This document shows positions 48,360 through 59,955 of a stretch of DNA of 64,000 bases, one piece after another; positions within the stretch are counted from its first letter, which is position 1, and each line of letters opens with the position of its first letter. Origin of the DNA: Meconema thalassinum. Lineage: Eukaryota > Arthropoda > Insecta > Orthoptera > Tettigoniidae. The DNA is taken from NCBI GenBank assembly GCA_946902985.2, contig OX336391.1:196790289-196854288 (forward strand), written 5' to 3'. The notes beneath the pieces were generated by a model. The model was not told the DNA's origin. It ran no database searches and saw only the letters and a list, made by a program, of their open reading frames with translations. A program made the translations under genes and the position numbers.

Positions 48360-49024
48360 GTTTCATGAATTTTGTTTGTGTTTTATTTATATCGCACATT
48401 AATTTTGTAAAAGCTATGAAGAGTTATTGTATGGGCAATTAACTTCCCGGGGTGCGATATATATTTTTTGCTGAGGATTTATGTGCTACTACCAAAGCTA
48501 AATACAAATATAGCCTGGGAAACTCTGACCAGATTAAAGGTGTCGCAGATTCGCTTTCATCTCCCTTTGGGCTTTAATACACTTGGTAATGACAATACTA
48601 GGCCTACAGGTCTCGCTATTCACTGTATTTGTTCGATGAAATATTCTGATGGAGTGAGAAACTACATCCATCATCATTTATGTTTTAAAGTGCTGTTATA
48701 AGAGCTGGCAGCGAGTTTATGGATCATCAAAACAACATGGTTTACATAGGGTATGTTAAACCACCCGTGGTATTAATGAAAGCTTTCTACTCAGTCAACA
48801 CAAATTGTACCCAATTCCATTAGGCGGGAAACAAGTATTTACATACCCTAAAGTGAAAATAAAACGAGTTATTATTGCAAATTAGCACTCTTGTATGTAC
48901 AAAATGGGGTACTCACTTAAATGAATGATATGTTTTGAACGCCAAGCGTTATTCTTCAGATCTTGTTCGCTTAGGCTTAATTAGTATACGATTTTTATGA
49001 ATTACACTTAAACTTTAATATGTA
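48360..49024. other. No gene recognised
   Basis: A CTGAAGA-hairpin-CAAAAC motif is on the minus strand around 48961-48930 (see findings). Nothing else is supported. Confidence 0.4.
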
Positions 49025-49888
49025 TAAGGTGCGTTCAAAAAGTAACGAGCTGGAGGCATAATTACAGAAACCAGTACCTGCATGTTAGAAGTATTGGCCC
49101 TGGCTTTTGAGGCACTTGTCTCATTGTGACAGAGGCGGTGAATGGTTGTCTCATGAAATTCCCTGAGCTGCGATGTGAACCAGTTCCGCACGTACAGCTG
49201 GACGTCGGCATCCGAGGTGAATCGTTGGTCCCGCAGAGCGCTTTTCAGGGGACCAAACATGGCGTAATCACAGGGAGAGAGGTCTGGACTGTATGGAGGG
49301 TGGCCGAGAACCTCCCATTTGAATTTCTGCAGGAGCATCGCGACTGTGTTGGCCATATGAGGTCATGCATTGTCGTGGAGTGACGACGGCGGCTACGGCG
49401 TTCACTGTCACTCGGCGGTCCTGGGTAATGAGTTCATCAACCAGCTGGACGTTGTCATCGGTAATGCAGGGGGGTGCCCCAGGCCAGGCATCATCGGCTA
49501 ACGACATCCGTCCTTCCCTGAAGCACTTGTGCCACGCCTTGACCCTTGCAAGGGACATGCAGTGTTCGCCGTACACTTGTGACATTCGGCGATTAATGTC
49601 CGTTCCTCCTACTCCTTCCGCTGTCAGAAACCGAAAAACACCTCTTTGCCCTTCGGTTGACGCCTCCATGTCACGGTTTGCAATGCGACTGGCAGCATTG
49701 GACGATTGATGCATGCTGCTGCTCGCTTTGTATAGTCACGTGACGTTCACGCGCGCCCTCTAGCGACGGGTTGTGACCTTCCACGCTCTGGTCGGAACCA
49801 CACCTCGTTACACACGCCGCGATTAGCCGATGTAGTCACCGGTTTGCGCGTTCCAGCCTCCGGCTCGTTACGTTTTGAACGCTCATTA
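49025..49888 (-). mobile_element. Internally deleted mariner element
   Basis: The TIRs (gtgcgttcaaaaagtaacga at the left; gagcgttcaaaacgtaacga on the minus strand at the right) are about 28 bp with four mismatches. TA flanks both ends. It encloses a broken mariner transposase on the minus strand. At about 0.86 kb it is shorter than the usual ~1.3 kb. Confidence 0.85.
49100..49714 (-). pseudogene. Mariner transposase, deleted and frameshifted
   Basis: The N-terminal helix-turn-helix region (QRGVFRFLTAEG, later RMSQVYGEHCMS, then TDDNVQLVDELI) is intact to about residue 110. The frame then jumps directly to the region of the second catalytic aspartate (HDNA, minus strand near 49370) in another phase, followed by PPYSPDLSPCDY. 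The segment that should hold the first catalytic Asp is missing, and a stop replaces a residue after HDNA. No active enzyme is possible. Confidence 0.85.
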
Positions 49889-50604
49889 TAAATGCAAGGT
49901 CTTCCACTCAATGTGGGGCCAGCCACTCGGTCAACGCACCACGGCAGGTAGAACGTCGAGCTAAAGGTCACACGAGCAGATAGCAACGTGGAGTTGAGGC
50001 AGCAAATGTCTTAAGGAAAGAAGTGTTGTAGGATTGATGAAATTAATACTGTGGAGCAGCGCCGGACTTCGGAATGCTGAGACAGTTGCTACGCAGCATT
50101 TGCCGAGTAAAGGTAACTTTGTTATTTCGTTTGTAGCCTATTTTAAGTTATAACTTTATAACGTGTGTAGCCCATACGTGTTAGTGGTTATTGCTTACGA
50201 CGTTTACGTGGTTTTATTTAATTTTTATGGTGTTTCAAAATTTTGTAACGTTTTATTGCTAAGCTTATTGTTCCAATAATGCCTCAAACTGCGTACACAC
50301 TAGCAAAAAATATCACGAGAGAAATTTAGGCTATCTCGGTAGATGAATAATGCGTGTGAATGAAAATTCCTTAGCCGATGCCAGAAATGTCTAGTTGCAG
50401 ATGGATAACATTTTCAACATATTCTGTGACAAGGTGAGTAATTATTTTACTTTTATTATGTGTTTTTTGTGTGTTTGTTATTTACATGCGATTCGTACGG
50501 GCGCTCTCTTAACCCCAAGCTCAGAAAGTTGCCATGTGCTCGTCCGACACTCCACGCGCCGCGGGGCCGGCCCCACTTTGAGTGAAAGACCCTGTATATA
50601 TACA
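49889..50604. mobile_element. TIR element adjoining the mariner
   Basis: The left end (caaggtcttccactcaatgt, 49894) and right end (on the minus strand cagggtctttcactcaaagt, ending about 50594) are inverted repeats of about 30 bp, continuing through gtggggcc. TA-rich flanks. The ~0.7-kb interior lacks a transposase. It directly abuts the mariner's right end, so the two may have inserted into neighbouring TA sites. Confidence 0.55.
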
Positions 50605-51012
50605 TGTTGTTTGAGTCTTCAGTTGACTGATTTGATGCAGCGCCCCATGTGCCCCTGTCCAGAGCTAATCGTTTCATCTCTACATAGTTATCACTCCCTA
50701 CATTCGAGGCAACCTCTTAAACATAATCTAACCTTGGTCTAACCCTCCAGTTCTTGCCTCGTCCCTTATTTCCATTATTCAACTTGCTATTCCTTGGTGT
50801 CTTAGTATGTGTCCTATGAACCTATCTCTTCTCTTCATTAGCAGTCGCCAGAAACATCTCTCCTCTCCCACTCGTCTCAATACCTCTTCATTTGTAACCC
50901 TATCTACCCATCTGATTATCACTATTCTCCTGTAACGCCACATTCCAAACGCTTCAATTCTCCTCTTTTCTGCTGCGCCAATAGTCCAAGTTTCACTTCC
51001 ATAGAGCGCCAT
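50605..51012 (-). pseudogene. Non-LTR retrotransposon RT, C-terminal end
   Basis: On the minus strand, residues MALYGSETWTI...RRIEAFGMW...WVDRVTNEEVLRRV and RRDRFIGHILRH are typical of the region after the RT catalytic domain in insect non-LTR elements. The 3' untranslated part ends in 'cagtcaactgaagactcaaa'-type sequence at about 50611-50635. It is 5'-truncated at 51012 by the next element. Confidence 0.8.
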
Positions 51013-53660
51013 GCTCCAGATTTATTTATTTAATCGTATGGTTTTTATACAATATACAATTTTACATAAAAAGGTAATATTCAAACTTCAAGTCCATCCT
51101 TCTCAACTATTCAGTTAAATCAGGTGTGAGAGCAAACAAATCGTCAGGAATGCCAGGGCACGAATAAAGACGACAGCGTTGGACCAGACGTTCGATCGTC
51201 TGTTCATCCAGGTTACACTCACACATTGGTGAGTTGATCCAGTTCCACTTGTACCTGAAATAATTGCAGCAACCATGTCCAGTCCTGAGCCTGTTGATGC
51301 AGCACCAGAAGTTCCTCGGTAAATCAAAACCGTTTGGTTTCTTTGTGGGATCAAGATGGTGGACACTTGTTCCCAATGCTTTAGTTCACCACTCATGCTT
51401 CCAGCTTTCATTTAGGTCAAATCCAGCAGCAATCAATTGTCCCGCAGTGACACTTACTGGTCTTCTAGATTGCAGTCGTTGCAGTGATGGATGGCAGAAT
51501 TCTTGGTGCAATGGCAAAGGTGGTGTTGCAAAGATTTTCTTAGTTTCCCTTAGAAGAGTTTGTTTTCTCCTTAAGTGATATGGAGGGATGTGACTCAGCA
51601 TGGGTAACCAGTGATATGGAGTTGATTTGATGGAACCAGTAATACAACGCATCGTATCGTTCAATTTTGTGTCTACTTTCTTCTCATCTACGCTTTCCAA
51701 CCAGACGGGTGCACAGTACTCAGCAGCCGAGTAGACAAGACTGATGGCAGATTAGCGTAAACAGTCAGCAGAGGCTCTCCAGGATGTACCACTGAGCTTA
51801 TGCAATATGTTGTTTCTTGCGGCGACGTTGTGGGAAAGCTTAGTGATGTGTTCTTTGTCGCTCAGGGATCTATCTAAAGTGACTCCAAGATATTTTGGAA
51901 AAGGATTGTACCTCAGATTTCGTTCATTGTACAAAACTCTTGCATTGTAGTCTGCAGCACGATTCGCTAGGTGGAAACAGGAGACTTCAGTTTTTTAAGT
52001 GATGGGGATCAATCTCCAGGTCTTAAAAAACGTTGACAGTTTCTTGAGATTCGCTGTAAGGATTCGTTGACCATCTTCAAAGTTATTACTCTGTGCTACA
52101 AGAGTGATGTCATCAGCATATATGAACTGGTAAATCATGAATGTACAAATTGAAGAGCAATGGGGCTAAAACAGATCCCTGTGGTAGACCATTATTTAGT
52201 TTTCGTTTGTAGCGTTTAGTGTTGCCTGGAAACACTTCGAATTGCCTTTCACTAAGCATACTAGATATTAGATCCACGATTTCTCGACTTGGTACAACTA
52301 GCAATAGTTTGTAGATAAGTCCTTGTCGCCAAACAGTGTCGTATGCTCCAGTCAAGTCGATGAAAACACCTGTAGATTTCAGTTGTCTTTGAAAACCTTC
52401 TTCGATATGTGTAGTTAGAGCAAGAACTTGATCGGTGCAGCTGCGTCCTTGTCTGAATCCAGCTTGTTCAGGAGGCGTAACAGCTTCAATGAAAGGTGCT
52501 ATTCTGGTTAGGAGGATTCATTCAAGGAGCTTGAATATGCAACTAAGCAGTGCTATTGGTCGATAACTTTCGGGGCTATCTTCGGGTTTGATAATTTTTT
52601 GATAATTTGAAATGACTGCGCAGTCTGTTCTCTTGGAGAATGAAAGTGAAGAGAGAAGGGAGCCAGCATATACAATACAGACCCAGTTCTTAATAAATTC
52701 ATTATAGATGTTGTCCGGTGCAGCAGTCTTGACCATTTTCAGTTGTTTAATTGCAGTTTCTACTTCCGCTGTGGAGAAGAGCCTGGAAAGAGGCTCGTTT
52801 TTCGGGGCACTGCGCTTGAGTTTAGAGAGGTTACGTTTGACAATTCAGGTATGATTCTTGTTCCTCTTAGTCCTTTTGAGGTCTATGATCCTGTTGGCAA
52901 TGATATCAGGATTCAGTTCAGGAGGCGGCGTTCTAGGGTGTTGTTTGCCAGTTAGCCCATTTATGATTCTTCTTGCTTTCCTGCTTGACTTTGCGAAGTT
53001 CATTTCTTTGAGTGTTGCTTCCCATTTCTCTAATCTGTTCTTGTTTAAAGAGTGGAGTAGCTGCGAGCACACTGTTTGATTTACAGAACTGTGGTATTCT
53101 TGGTATAAGGCCTCAATTTCTTCATTCCATCCTGGTGAATATTCTTTTCTGTAACCCCTAGGAATGTTGGAATTAGTAGCTTTGATTACTAATTTAAAAA
53201 TGAGTCGTATTTATTTGCTGTAAGGTTCTCCGCAGCTAAACAGGAGTCAAGGTCTTTTGAGAATTCATCCCAGTTGGCTCGTTGAAAGCTCCATCTCGGT
53301 AAGGGTATTGAGTTTACAAGGGGAATTTTCAAACCAATTTCCACCAAAACAGGTCGGTGTTGAATGTTTGGGAAGTTGGGCGAAACAATACGAGTGGTAT
53401 TGAGTGGTAGGTCTAGCTGATCTTTAGACACGAATGTCAAGTCTGTGTTGTAACCCTTATTCCAGCGTGCAGAATGGAAGGTTCCCTTGTCTTTCCATCA
53501 AAAACCAAATGGATAATGGTAACTTCTGCCCATTGAACTAGTGACTCTTCATTCACATCCACGGTGTCATACCTCCAATTTGTGTGATGGCTGTTGAAAT
53601 ATCCAGTGTATATAAAGGATGGTCAAAATCTGGCAGTACTGTAGGATCCCAATTCACACC
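51013..53660 (-). pseudogene. Jockey-like non-LTR retrotransposon, decayed
   Basis: Minus strand, from the 5' side: the end of an endonuclease domain (QHRPVLVEIGL near 53370), a linker, RT segments (SYRPIALLS near 52560; GLPQGSVLAPLLFNLYIHDLP near 52150), then YADD in another frame at 52120-52109, KYLGVTLD (51890) and a C-terminal FDLPR..W..INRLRTGHG near 51290. Several frameshifts and stops separate the pieces; one lies between the HDLP block and YADD. The 3' end has an AATAAAT-type tail near 51015-51040. It is truncated at the 5' end. Confidence 0.85.
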
Positions 53661-53953
53661 AGGAGGTTTGTTCAAATTTTAAAACCTTTATCTGAATTGC
53701 TATTGTATAAATGTCCCATCTTATGAACGACCAATTGCTTGCACTCCATTTAAACTTGACTTCACATTAGTGGCTATCCCATATTGTGGATAGTGGGTAG
53801 CTCCAGATAAAGGCTTTGAAAAATGACTTCCTAGTACCTAAATCTATAATCGATGTCAATAGATTCCTTTTCAGTAGAAATGCTTTCCCTGCCTGAGCCA
53901 AACTACTTTTTATATGCTCTTTGCTTCGTCCATACTGGTTAGTTTGCTTTATA

Positions 53954-54531
53954 TACGAGGCACGTCCAGAAAGTAAGCTCCGTTTGGTAATAAAATTAAA
54001 TTGTGTACAGATACAGAAAAAATATTTATTGCACAACATTCTACACCTCTTAAACTACTTTTCCACATAACTGCCGAACTTTTGCAGGCATTTGTCATAG
54101 CGTGGCACAAGTTTTTGGATACCTTCTTCATAGAAGTTTGCCGCCGACCCGTAAACGAGAGTGAAGACTCCCTTGTAAGATACCCTGCTGTTTGGCCACC
54201 ACTGTTAGGCAAATTGCGTATGTGGTCAGGAGAACTCCTAAACATACGCAGTTCTCCTGGTAAGCACGCAATTTGCTTAACAGTTGTGGCCAAATGGTAG
54301 GATATCTTACAGGTGAGTCTTCACTCTCGTTTACGGGTCGGCGGCAAACTTCTATGAAGAAGGTATCCAAAAACGTGTGCCACGCTATGACAAATGCCTG
54401 CAAAAGTTCGGCAGTTATGTGGAAAAGTAGTTTAAGAGGTGTAGAATGTTGTGCAATAAATAATTTTTCTGTATCTGTACACAATTTAATTTTATTACCA
54501 AACGGAACTTACTTTCTGGACGTGCCTCGTA
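53954..54531. mobile_element. Mirror-image mariner palindrome, 578 bp
   Basis: Both ends read TACGAGGCACGTCCAGAAAG inward, and TA lies at both borders. The arms (about 280 bp) are near-identical inverted copies meeting at about 54243. Each arm includes the same C-terminal mariner-like coding remnant (FYEEGIQKL, RYDKCLQKFG), so the element consists of two 3' ends joined head-to-head. Confidence 0.85.
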
Positions 54532-54739
54532 CATATACAATGTTTATATTACATGAGTATGTAAAACCGTGTGTAACGCTTCAAACTTATTTACATACAG
54601 TATAGTTCACTTCTATGGTTGTTGCGTTATGTAGCCTGTGATCTATTGAATTGTTATGGTGAATAACTTCGGTAGTTATATAGTCACCACTATTTTGTTC
54701 TTCATTTTCTATATCAAACTAAAAGTAAAACCAATTATC

Positions 54740-54945
54740 AACACAGTCCAGAATTACAGATCAGCTTTGATGGACCGTGTACTACGTATGAAGATCGGCC
54801 GGATCACCAGACGAGTCCTCAAATACCAGCCTAGAGGCAGAAGAGACGTAGGTCGATTTACAAAGAGATGGAACGAGACGGTAACAGGCCACCTGGCCGA
54901 ACACTTGATAAGAAGAAGAAGAATTTCTATATCAACCGTTCCTAT
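54740..54945 (+). pseudogene. Non-LTR retrotransposon 3' end with (GAA)n tail
   Basis: A frame encodes DRVLRMKIGRITRRVL and GRRDVGRFTKRWNE. These match the basic C-terminal segment common in insect non-LTR RT proteins, and an AAGAAGAAG tail follows at about 54908-54930. Only the 3' ~200 bp remain. Confidence 0.75.
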
Positions 54946-55711
54946 TTAAACTAGTGGCAGAATTGTATTATAATATCTGATGTGGCGAATACAGAAATGA
55001 TACACTGCACTAAATGGAATAAAGTTATGACAACTTATCTGGTTTTAGAAACTGATCCGTGTAGCATCCGGTCTAGAGGCTCACAGGTCTGACGCTCCAA
55101 GAAAGTGATAGATTTAGGTTTGTCACCTGTGGTGTGCTCCGCTTGCTATTCTAAGTACCAGTTATTAATGCAACTTCTTAGTGCTCCCCGCGCCATCTTT
55201 TGTTGCAACTTAAAACATTATTTGTTTTTAATATTTGTTTGTATCGTGGCCGGCAATGACCCAATCTGTATAAATGCAAGCAAATAGGACGATTAATGAC
55301 CAATCTCTTCTCCGCCTCGCATAAACTAATGATTCATATCTATGCGCTGCAGGACATATGGTATTACGGTAATTGAAGTCCAAAGCCAGGGGTGTGTTAT
55401 TTCAAGACTCGGAAGGCGAGTGAGTCGGTTGTCTTAGAAATTATTTTTCCATGGTTTACCATTTTCATATCCAACCATGTTCGCTTCCTTTCTGTCCTAA
55501 TTCATTAATCTCTAATTGTTTCACTTCTTAATAGTTCCTTTTATGTAGCCTAGTTAGAGTCAGATAATTTTGTCAAGCGTTAAAATCAATGCCATATAAA
55601 ACTCTTTTCACCTCATTCCTGACCTTGTAGAAACGGAAATGTGGGATGGTAATAATAAAGTTAATCCATCCATCCGTCCGCCTGTCCGTCCGTGGAACCT
55701 GTGTTGGTTGT
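54946..55711. other. No gene recognised
   Basis: Mixed AT-rich DNA. A short CCGT-rich tract is at about 55670-55695. Confidence 0.4.
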
Positions 55712-57050
55712 TGGTTAGTCCCTCGCGGGCATGTAGTCCCGTTTACACTGGGTGTGTGGAGAATCTGTCTGATAACCGGTATTAATTGTGATGGCTGAAT
55801 TAGTGTGTGTTATCTGTAATTCAGGTAAGGACTACAGACGATACATTTCAAGTAGTTACTAGTTTTTCTACTAAATGCTACCGTCAACGACACCTAGGCG
55901 CGACCTTCGCTACTAGATACCACCGCAATCGGCACCTGGTGACGAAAGTTGGAATTAATAGAGCGTTAATCAAATCTGACTTACAAATTTACACAATTGT
56001 GGATAGTGGAGGGTTCTTTTACATGCCATAAATCTATGGCAGGGGAAGACAGCTTCAAGTGGTGTGACGTGTCGAAACGAAGGGTAATCCTATCAGTTCG
56101 TGTGCCGTCAGGCGAGAGCCGTGTAATGCCCTGTGGACTAGATCAAGGGCACTGTGCGTACGGACCTGGAAGGGTCAGTCCACATCAGAGCTCTCCATGT
56201 GAACAGGATGTATGTTGGGTTCGATAGGCTATATGTGTGCGATCAATACTTTTCTATTATGAAACTGGCCAAGTCCAAATCTCGAAGTACCTTGTCAGGT
56301 CACCACCTAACATGCAGCCTTCGACTACAACTTTCTCAGACTCTACGTCCTAACATTGATACACTAGTTCGAGAAAATCGAAACAGAAAGTGTCGAAAAA
56401 TGATGGCACTTCTCTAATGTGAAGGAAAATGGTGCTATGTTCAGTTCTATTTACGTAATAGCATGACTGTCCTTCACATTAACTACTTTTTCTAATTAAT
56501 TTTTGATATGAGAGAACCAAAATGTCATTGGGTATAATCTGTGATCAATTGGGTAATTGCAACAAAGAGTATTAACAGTTCGACATCCAAGGCGTTCAGT
56601 TCGTTGTGTTATTAATACCAGATACGTTTCCTGTCTTTCCTACATTGATGCATCCCTCTTGCCTCAAACTAAATCCTCGTCCTCTGCGACAGCCGTACAG
56701 AGCGCGGTGACATCACACGCTACACTCGTCTTCAGCGTGAGTGTCCTCCCCTGATCTATGACATGGGCCCGCCGGATTTACTTCCACTCCAAAGGAAGGC
56801 ATACTGAGGGATTTTTAACGCTCTTATAAATAATGACGACTTCGGCCGGGTTTGAACCCGGGTTTCGGCACCAATATTTGAAGTATTAGTAATGCGTGGA
56901 GCTAATGGATACACAACTTTTATTTCAAGGAAGTTAACACACTACAACAATCATTTAGCTTCGGTAGAAGCTCCGGCAGATGGCTCCCGTTCCTCCACAC
57001 TTGGGCATAGAAGCTCAGCATGCTACCAACTACGCTACCGAAGCTGCCTT
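55712..57050 (-). repeat. SINE family C, broken by a hAT element
   Basis: Flanked by tgttggttgt at 55702-55711 and 57051-57060, although these are also tail-like. The SINE body (55712-56039), its middle (56754-56875) and its tRNA-like head (about 57000-57047) are separated by a hAT insertion (56040-56753) and by about 125 bp of foreign DNA at about 56876-57000. Confidence 0.75.
56040..56753. mobile_element. Non-autonomous hAT element, 714 bp
   Basis: TIRs CAGGGGAAGACA and (inverted) CAGGGGAGGACA differ at one of 12 positions. The 8-bp TSD atctatgg/atctatga is at 56032-56039 and 56754-56761. The uninterrupted sequence is seen in the SINE C copies at 7285 and 16700. There is no transposase domain. 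8-bp TSDs with CAGGG-type ends define the hAT superfamily. Confidence 0.85.
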
Positions 57051-57721
57051 TGTTGGTTGTAGTTGTGTGTGTATTGGTATTTAGACTAGGGTTGGGGAAG
57101 GAGGTGGTTGTGACACTAATTTAGGTACCATTTGCCTGGAGTATTAGTAGGAAACCAAGGAAATCCACTTCTAGGATTGCTTAGGTGGGAATGGAAGTCA
57201 CCTCATCTCCGTTTTATCTCAAGAGGCTAATGTACCCCGAGTCCATCCCTAAGGCTATAATAACACTTTTTGGCAGAGTCGCGAATAGAACTCGCGCCTC
57301 GGGAAAGGCAGATAAGAATACTACCACTTCACCACTAGGTGGTTAGAAGAAACAGAACTACTGAAATTTACCGAACTTCCAATATCTTAACTGTCAGTCG
57401 GTATCGCTAAGTTGATATTCCAGAATAATCTTTGTGTGTGGTGAAGTCTTAGACTAGTTTGATAGAGCTTTCCATACCTCCCTGAACTTTCAAAAAAAAA
57501 AAAAAATGAAAAGAAACATTCAAAAGTAAAATTTTCAATTTTTTTAATTAAGAAATTTGCAAAATAAGTTATATAAAAAAAGGAAAAAGAAATTCACGTC
57601 GCATTTAACTAAAATCCATAGAACAGAATGACTACGTGGTTGTGTAGCTATAATGACAAAGAACCAATCAGAGTATTTATTGTATCTCACTGCAAAGTTG
57701 AAGGTTTATATGACAGTTAGG

Positions 57722-57821
57722 AGTGGCATTTCACTTAAAAATTCCCAAACGCATTAACTGGAAATGTAGGTCCACCTTGGTGAGAGGTAAGCAACTTGAT
57801 CACTGTGCTATTGGGCCCAAC
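57722..57821 (-). repeat. Degenerate SINE family B fragment
   Basis: Contains decayed 'tggcatttcact', 'gtccaccttggtgagag' and 'cttgatcactgtgct' segments in family B order, with no intact box B. Confidence 0.5.
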
Positions 57822-57959
57822 TGGTCGTCACTACAAATTTGATATTCGCAACCATTCGTGGTAGGCCTATTGGGTTATTGATTAAATCTTCGGAACGAGA
57901 GGTTAAAATGGGGTACACTCAACCTCGTGAGAAAAATATGAGAAGAGATGAGTTATAAT

Positions 57960-58225
57960 CCCACCTTAGCCATCCACTAAATGTTTTTCAGTGGTTTGCC
58001 ATTACTAATCCAAGTCAATGCCGGGATTGTTCCAAACAAAAGACCAAGAACGCTTCCTTCCAAATTCTAGCCTCAGTTATGAATTCATGTACGTCTACCC
58101 CCTTATTAATCCCGTTTTTAACGGGGTCGGGGATAAGATACGAAGAAAGGCTAAGTGGCGACTGTTTTACAGCCAGTTTCCCTTCCTGACCCAACCTCAT
58201 GAGAGGAGTTAATGAGATATGAAAT
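57960..58225 (+). repeat. Degenerate D-type SINE
   Basis: The shared core ('tcagtggtttgccatt', 'tcaatgccggga') and 3' body ('aggctaagtggcgactg', 'cctcatgagaggagttaatg') match the copy at about 59568-59880, on the same strand. Confidence 0.6.
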
Positions 58226-58229
58226 GAAT

Positions 58230-59360
58230 GAATAAAATTATTTCTCATGATGCGATTGGATTCGTTATAGGCTTTCCAAATGCATTTTGCCTTCTTCATT
58301 TCTTCAAAAAAGTATAGCAGAAGTGGTAAATAGAAGCAAAGGTTACACTTAAGAGAATGTGATACCATGAGATTTGCAAATACATTTATGTGGATGAAAC
58401 GAAAATTCAGATTTTAATTTTTGGAAGTTTCACCGTTCTTGTGCTTTATTCGCTGCAACATTTTAGTATGTCATTAAGTATGAGCATTGAGGTTGATCTT
58501 TGAGAATATATACTGTAGGTACATCTAAAGATTCTGCCACGGTTTAATTAATCATCCAATTAGTCAAACATGTTGCAGTAAAAAATATAGCTTTGAGGAA
58601 TACAACTCAAAGTCCCAACTCTGACTTGTCATACATTTACTTGATAATACGTCTTATTGAATAACACATGCTGGAACTATGTGCAAGGAAATTTTTACAG
58701 AAACATAGGAAGGTTCCCCAACAGACGAGCCCCAAAAATAGCTATTTCTCAAGATTTCGTAACGTATAAAGCTCCTTAATACGCTCGGCAACACAGCGGG
58801 GACAGAACATTAGTTTAACTTAACGGTACACTGAGATGATTATCACAATTTCAGAAGCATTAACAACTCCCATTTTTACGTTTAATAGGCCCATCCCTCC
58901 CACCCTTTAGAAAAGTAGATTGATATTCAGTTAAATGTAATAAAGTGGAATCTTGATACGTTGAAAATAGGCCAGGCTTACAAGAAGAATCGATGCTGGT
59001 GTCCCAAGGGACCTTGGAAAGAAAGACAAAATCCTAATAGTAATCTCTTCGCGGTAAGGACGTTAAAGCGGAGTCCCATAGGTAGTTATCTTCGTTATTC
59101 CCCAGTGGGATCGTAACTACCGGACCGATGGAGAGGAAAAATAGATTCTACTGGTCTACATCTACAGAAGCGGCAAATACGTCGTTACTTTAAACAGATG
59201 TGACGTAGCCACTGATGCTTCATCCCCGTAATTCAACACACGATATCAGAACTGAATGTCACATCCATCTGCTTCTAACTTAACAGATTTCACATGAACT
59301 TGTTAGTTTGATGAACTGATATTGTACCTAAAATTGTACTTAAAATGTTGAAATGCAATA
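58230..59360. other. No feature recognised
   Basis: No gene, repeat or RNA could be supported in this stretch. Confidence 0.45.
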
Positions 59361-59365
59361 TTTCC

Positions 59366-59367
59366 TT

Positions 59368-59421
<54 letters not shown>
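59366..59421. repeat. (TTG)n microsatellite
   Basis: About 18 TTG units directly precede a tail fragment of SINE C (59427-59560, minus strand), so it probably grew from the SINE tail. Confidence 0.9.
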
Positions 59422-59426
59422 CATTT

Positions 59427-59560
59427 AGGAGCTTTGTGACTTGGTGGTCATGTAGCCCTGTGTACTTTTGTGTGATATTTGTCTAACAATCTGTGTCAAT
59501 ATAAAGGCTGTGTATGTATTTATAACTACAAACAGTGGTTGTAGGTACCGCTGTCGGTAA
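59427..59560 (-). repeat. SINE family C, tail-end fragment
   Basis: Matches the 3' part of the family ('ggtcatgtagccctgtgtac') but diverges before the head. Confidence 0.6.
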
Positions 59561-59567
59561 ATATAAA

Positions 59568-59880
59568 GTTAAAGCACAGCGTTACAAGATGGGGCCAAGC
59601 TCTCCTATGACTCGGTGGACGTGGGTTCGAGCCCCACCGTCGGCCGACCTTGTAAAGATCTTCCGTGGTTTCCCATTTTCAACTCCAGGTAAATACTAGG
59701 ACAGTACCTTCTGACAAGCCACGGCCGCTTCCTTCCACATCCTTACCCAGTTTCATTCGCCTTCATTCATTTCATCTCTCATTAACTCCTCTCATGAGGT
59801 TTGCGGCAGGAAGGGCAACTGGCCGTAAAAACCACTCACCACTTAGCCTTTCTTCGCATCTCAGCCTCGACAAACTCACA
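59568..59880 (+). repeat. SINE family D' copy
   Basis: Box B 'gggttcgagcccca' (59623-59636) and the core 'ccgtggtttcccattttcaa' are shared with 23699-24010. The 3' half differs and instead matches 57960-58225. The box A region is partly deleted. Confidence 0.75.
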
Positions 59881-59955
59881 GACTGACAGACTGTCAACTT
59901 TTGGTCCGCGTAGAGCTTATTACACAACTTTCATTGTTTGCAAATACGAAAGTAT

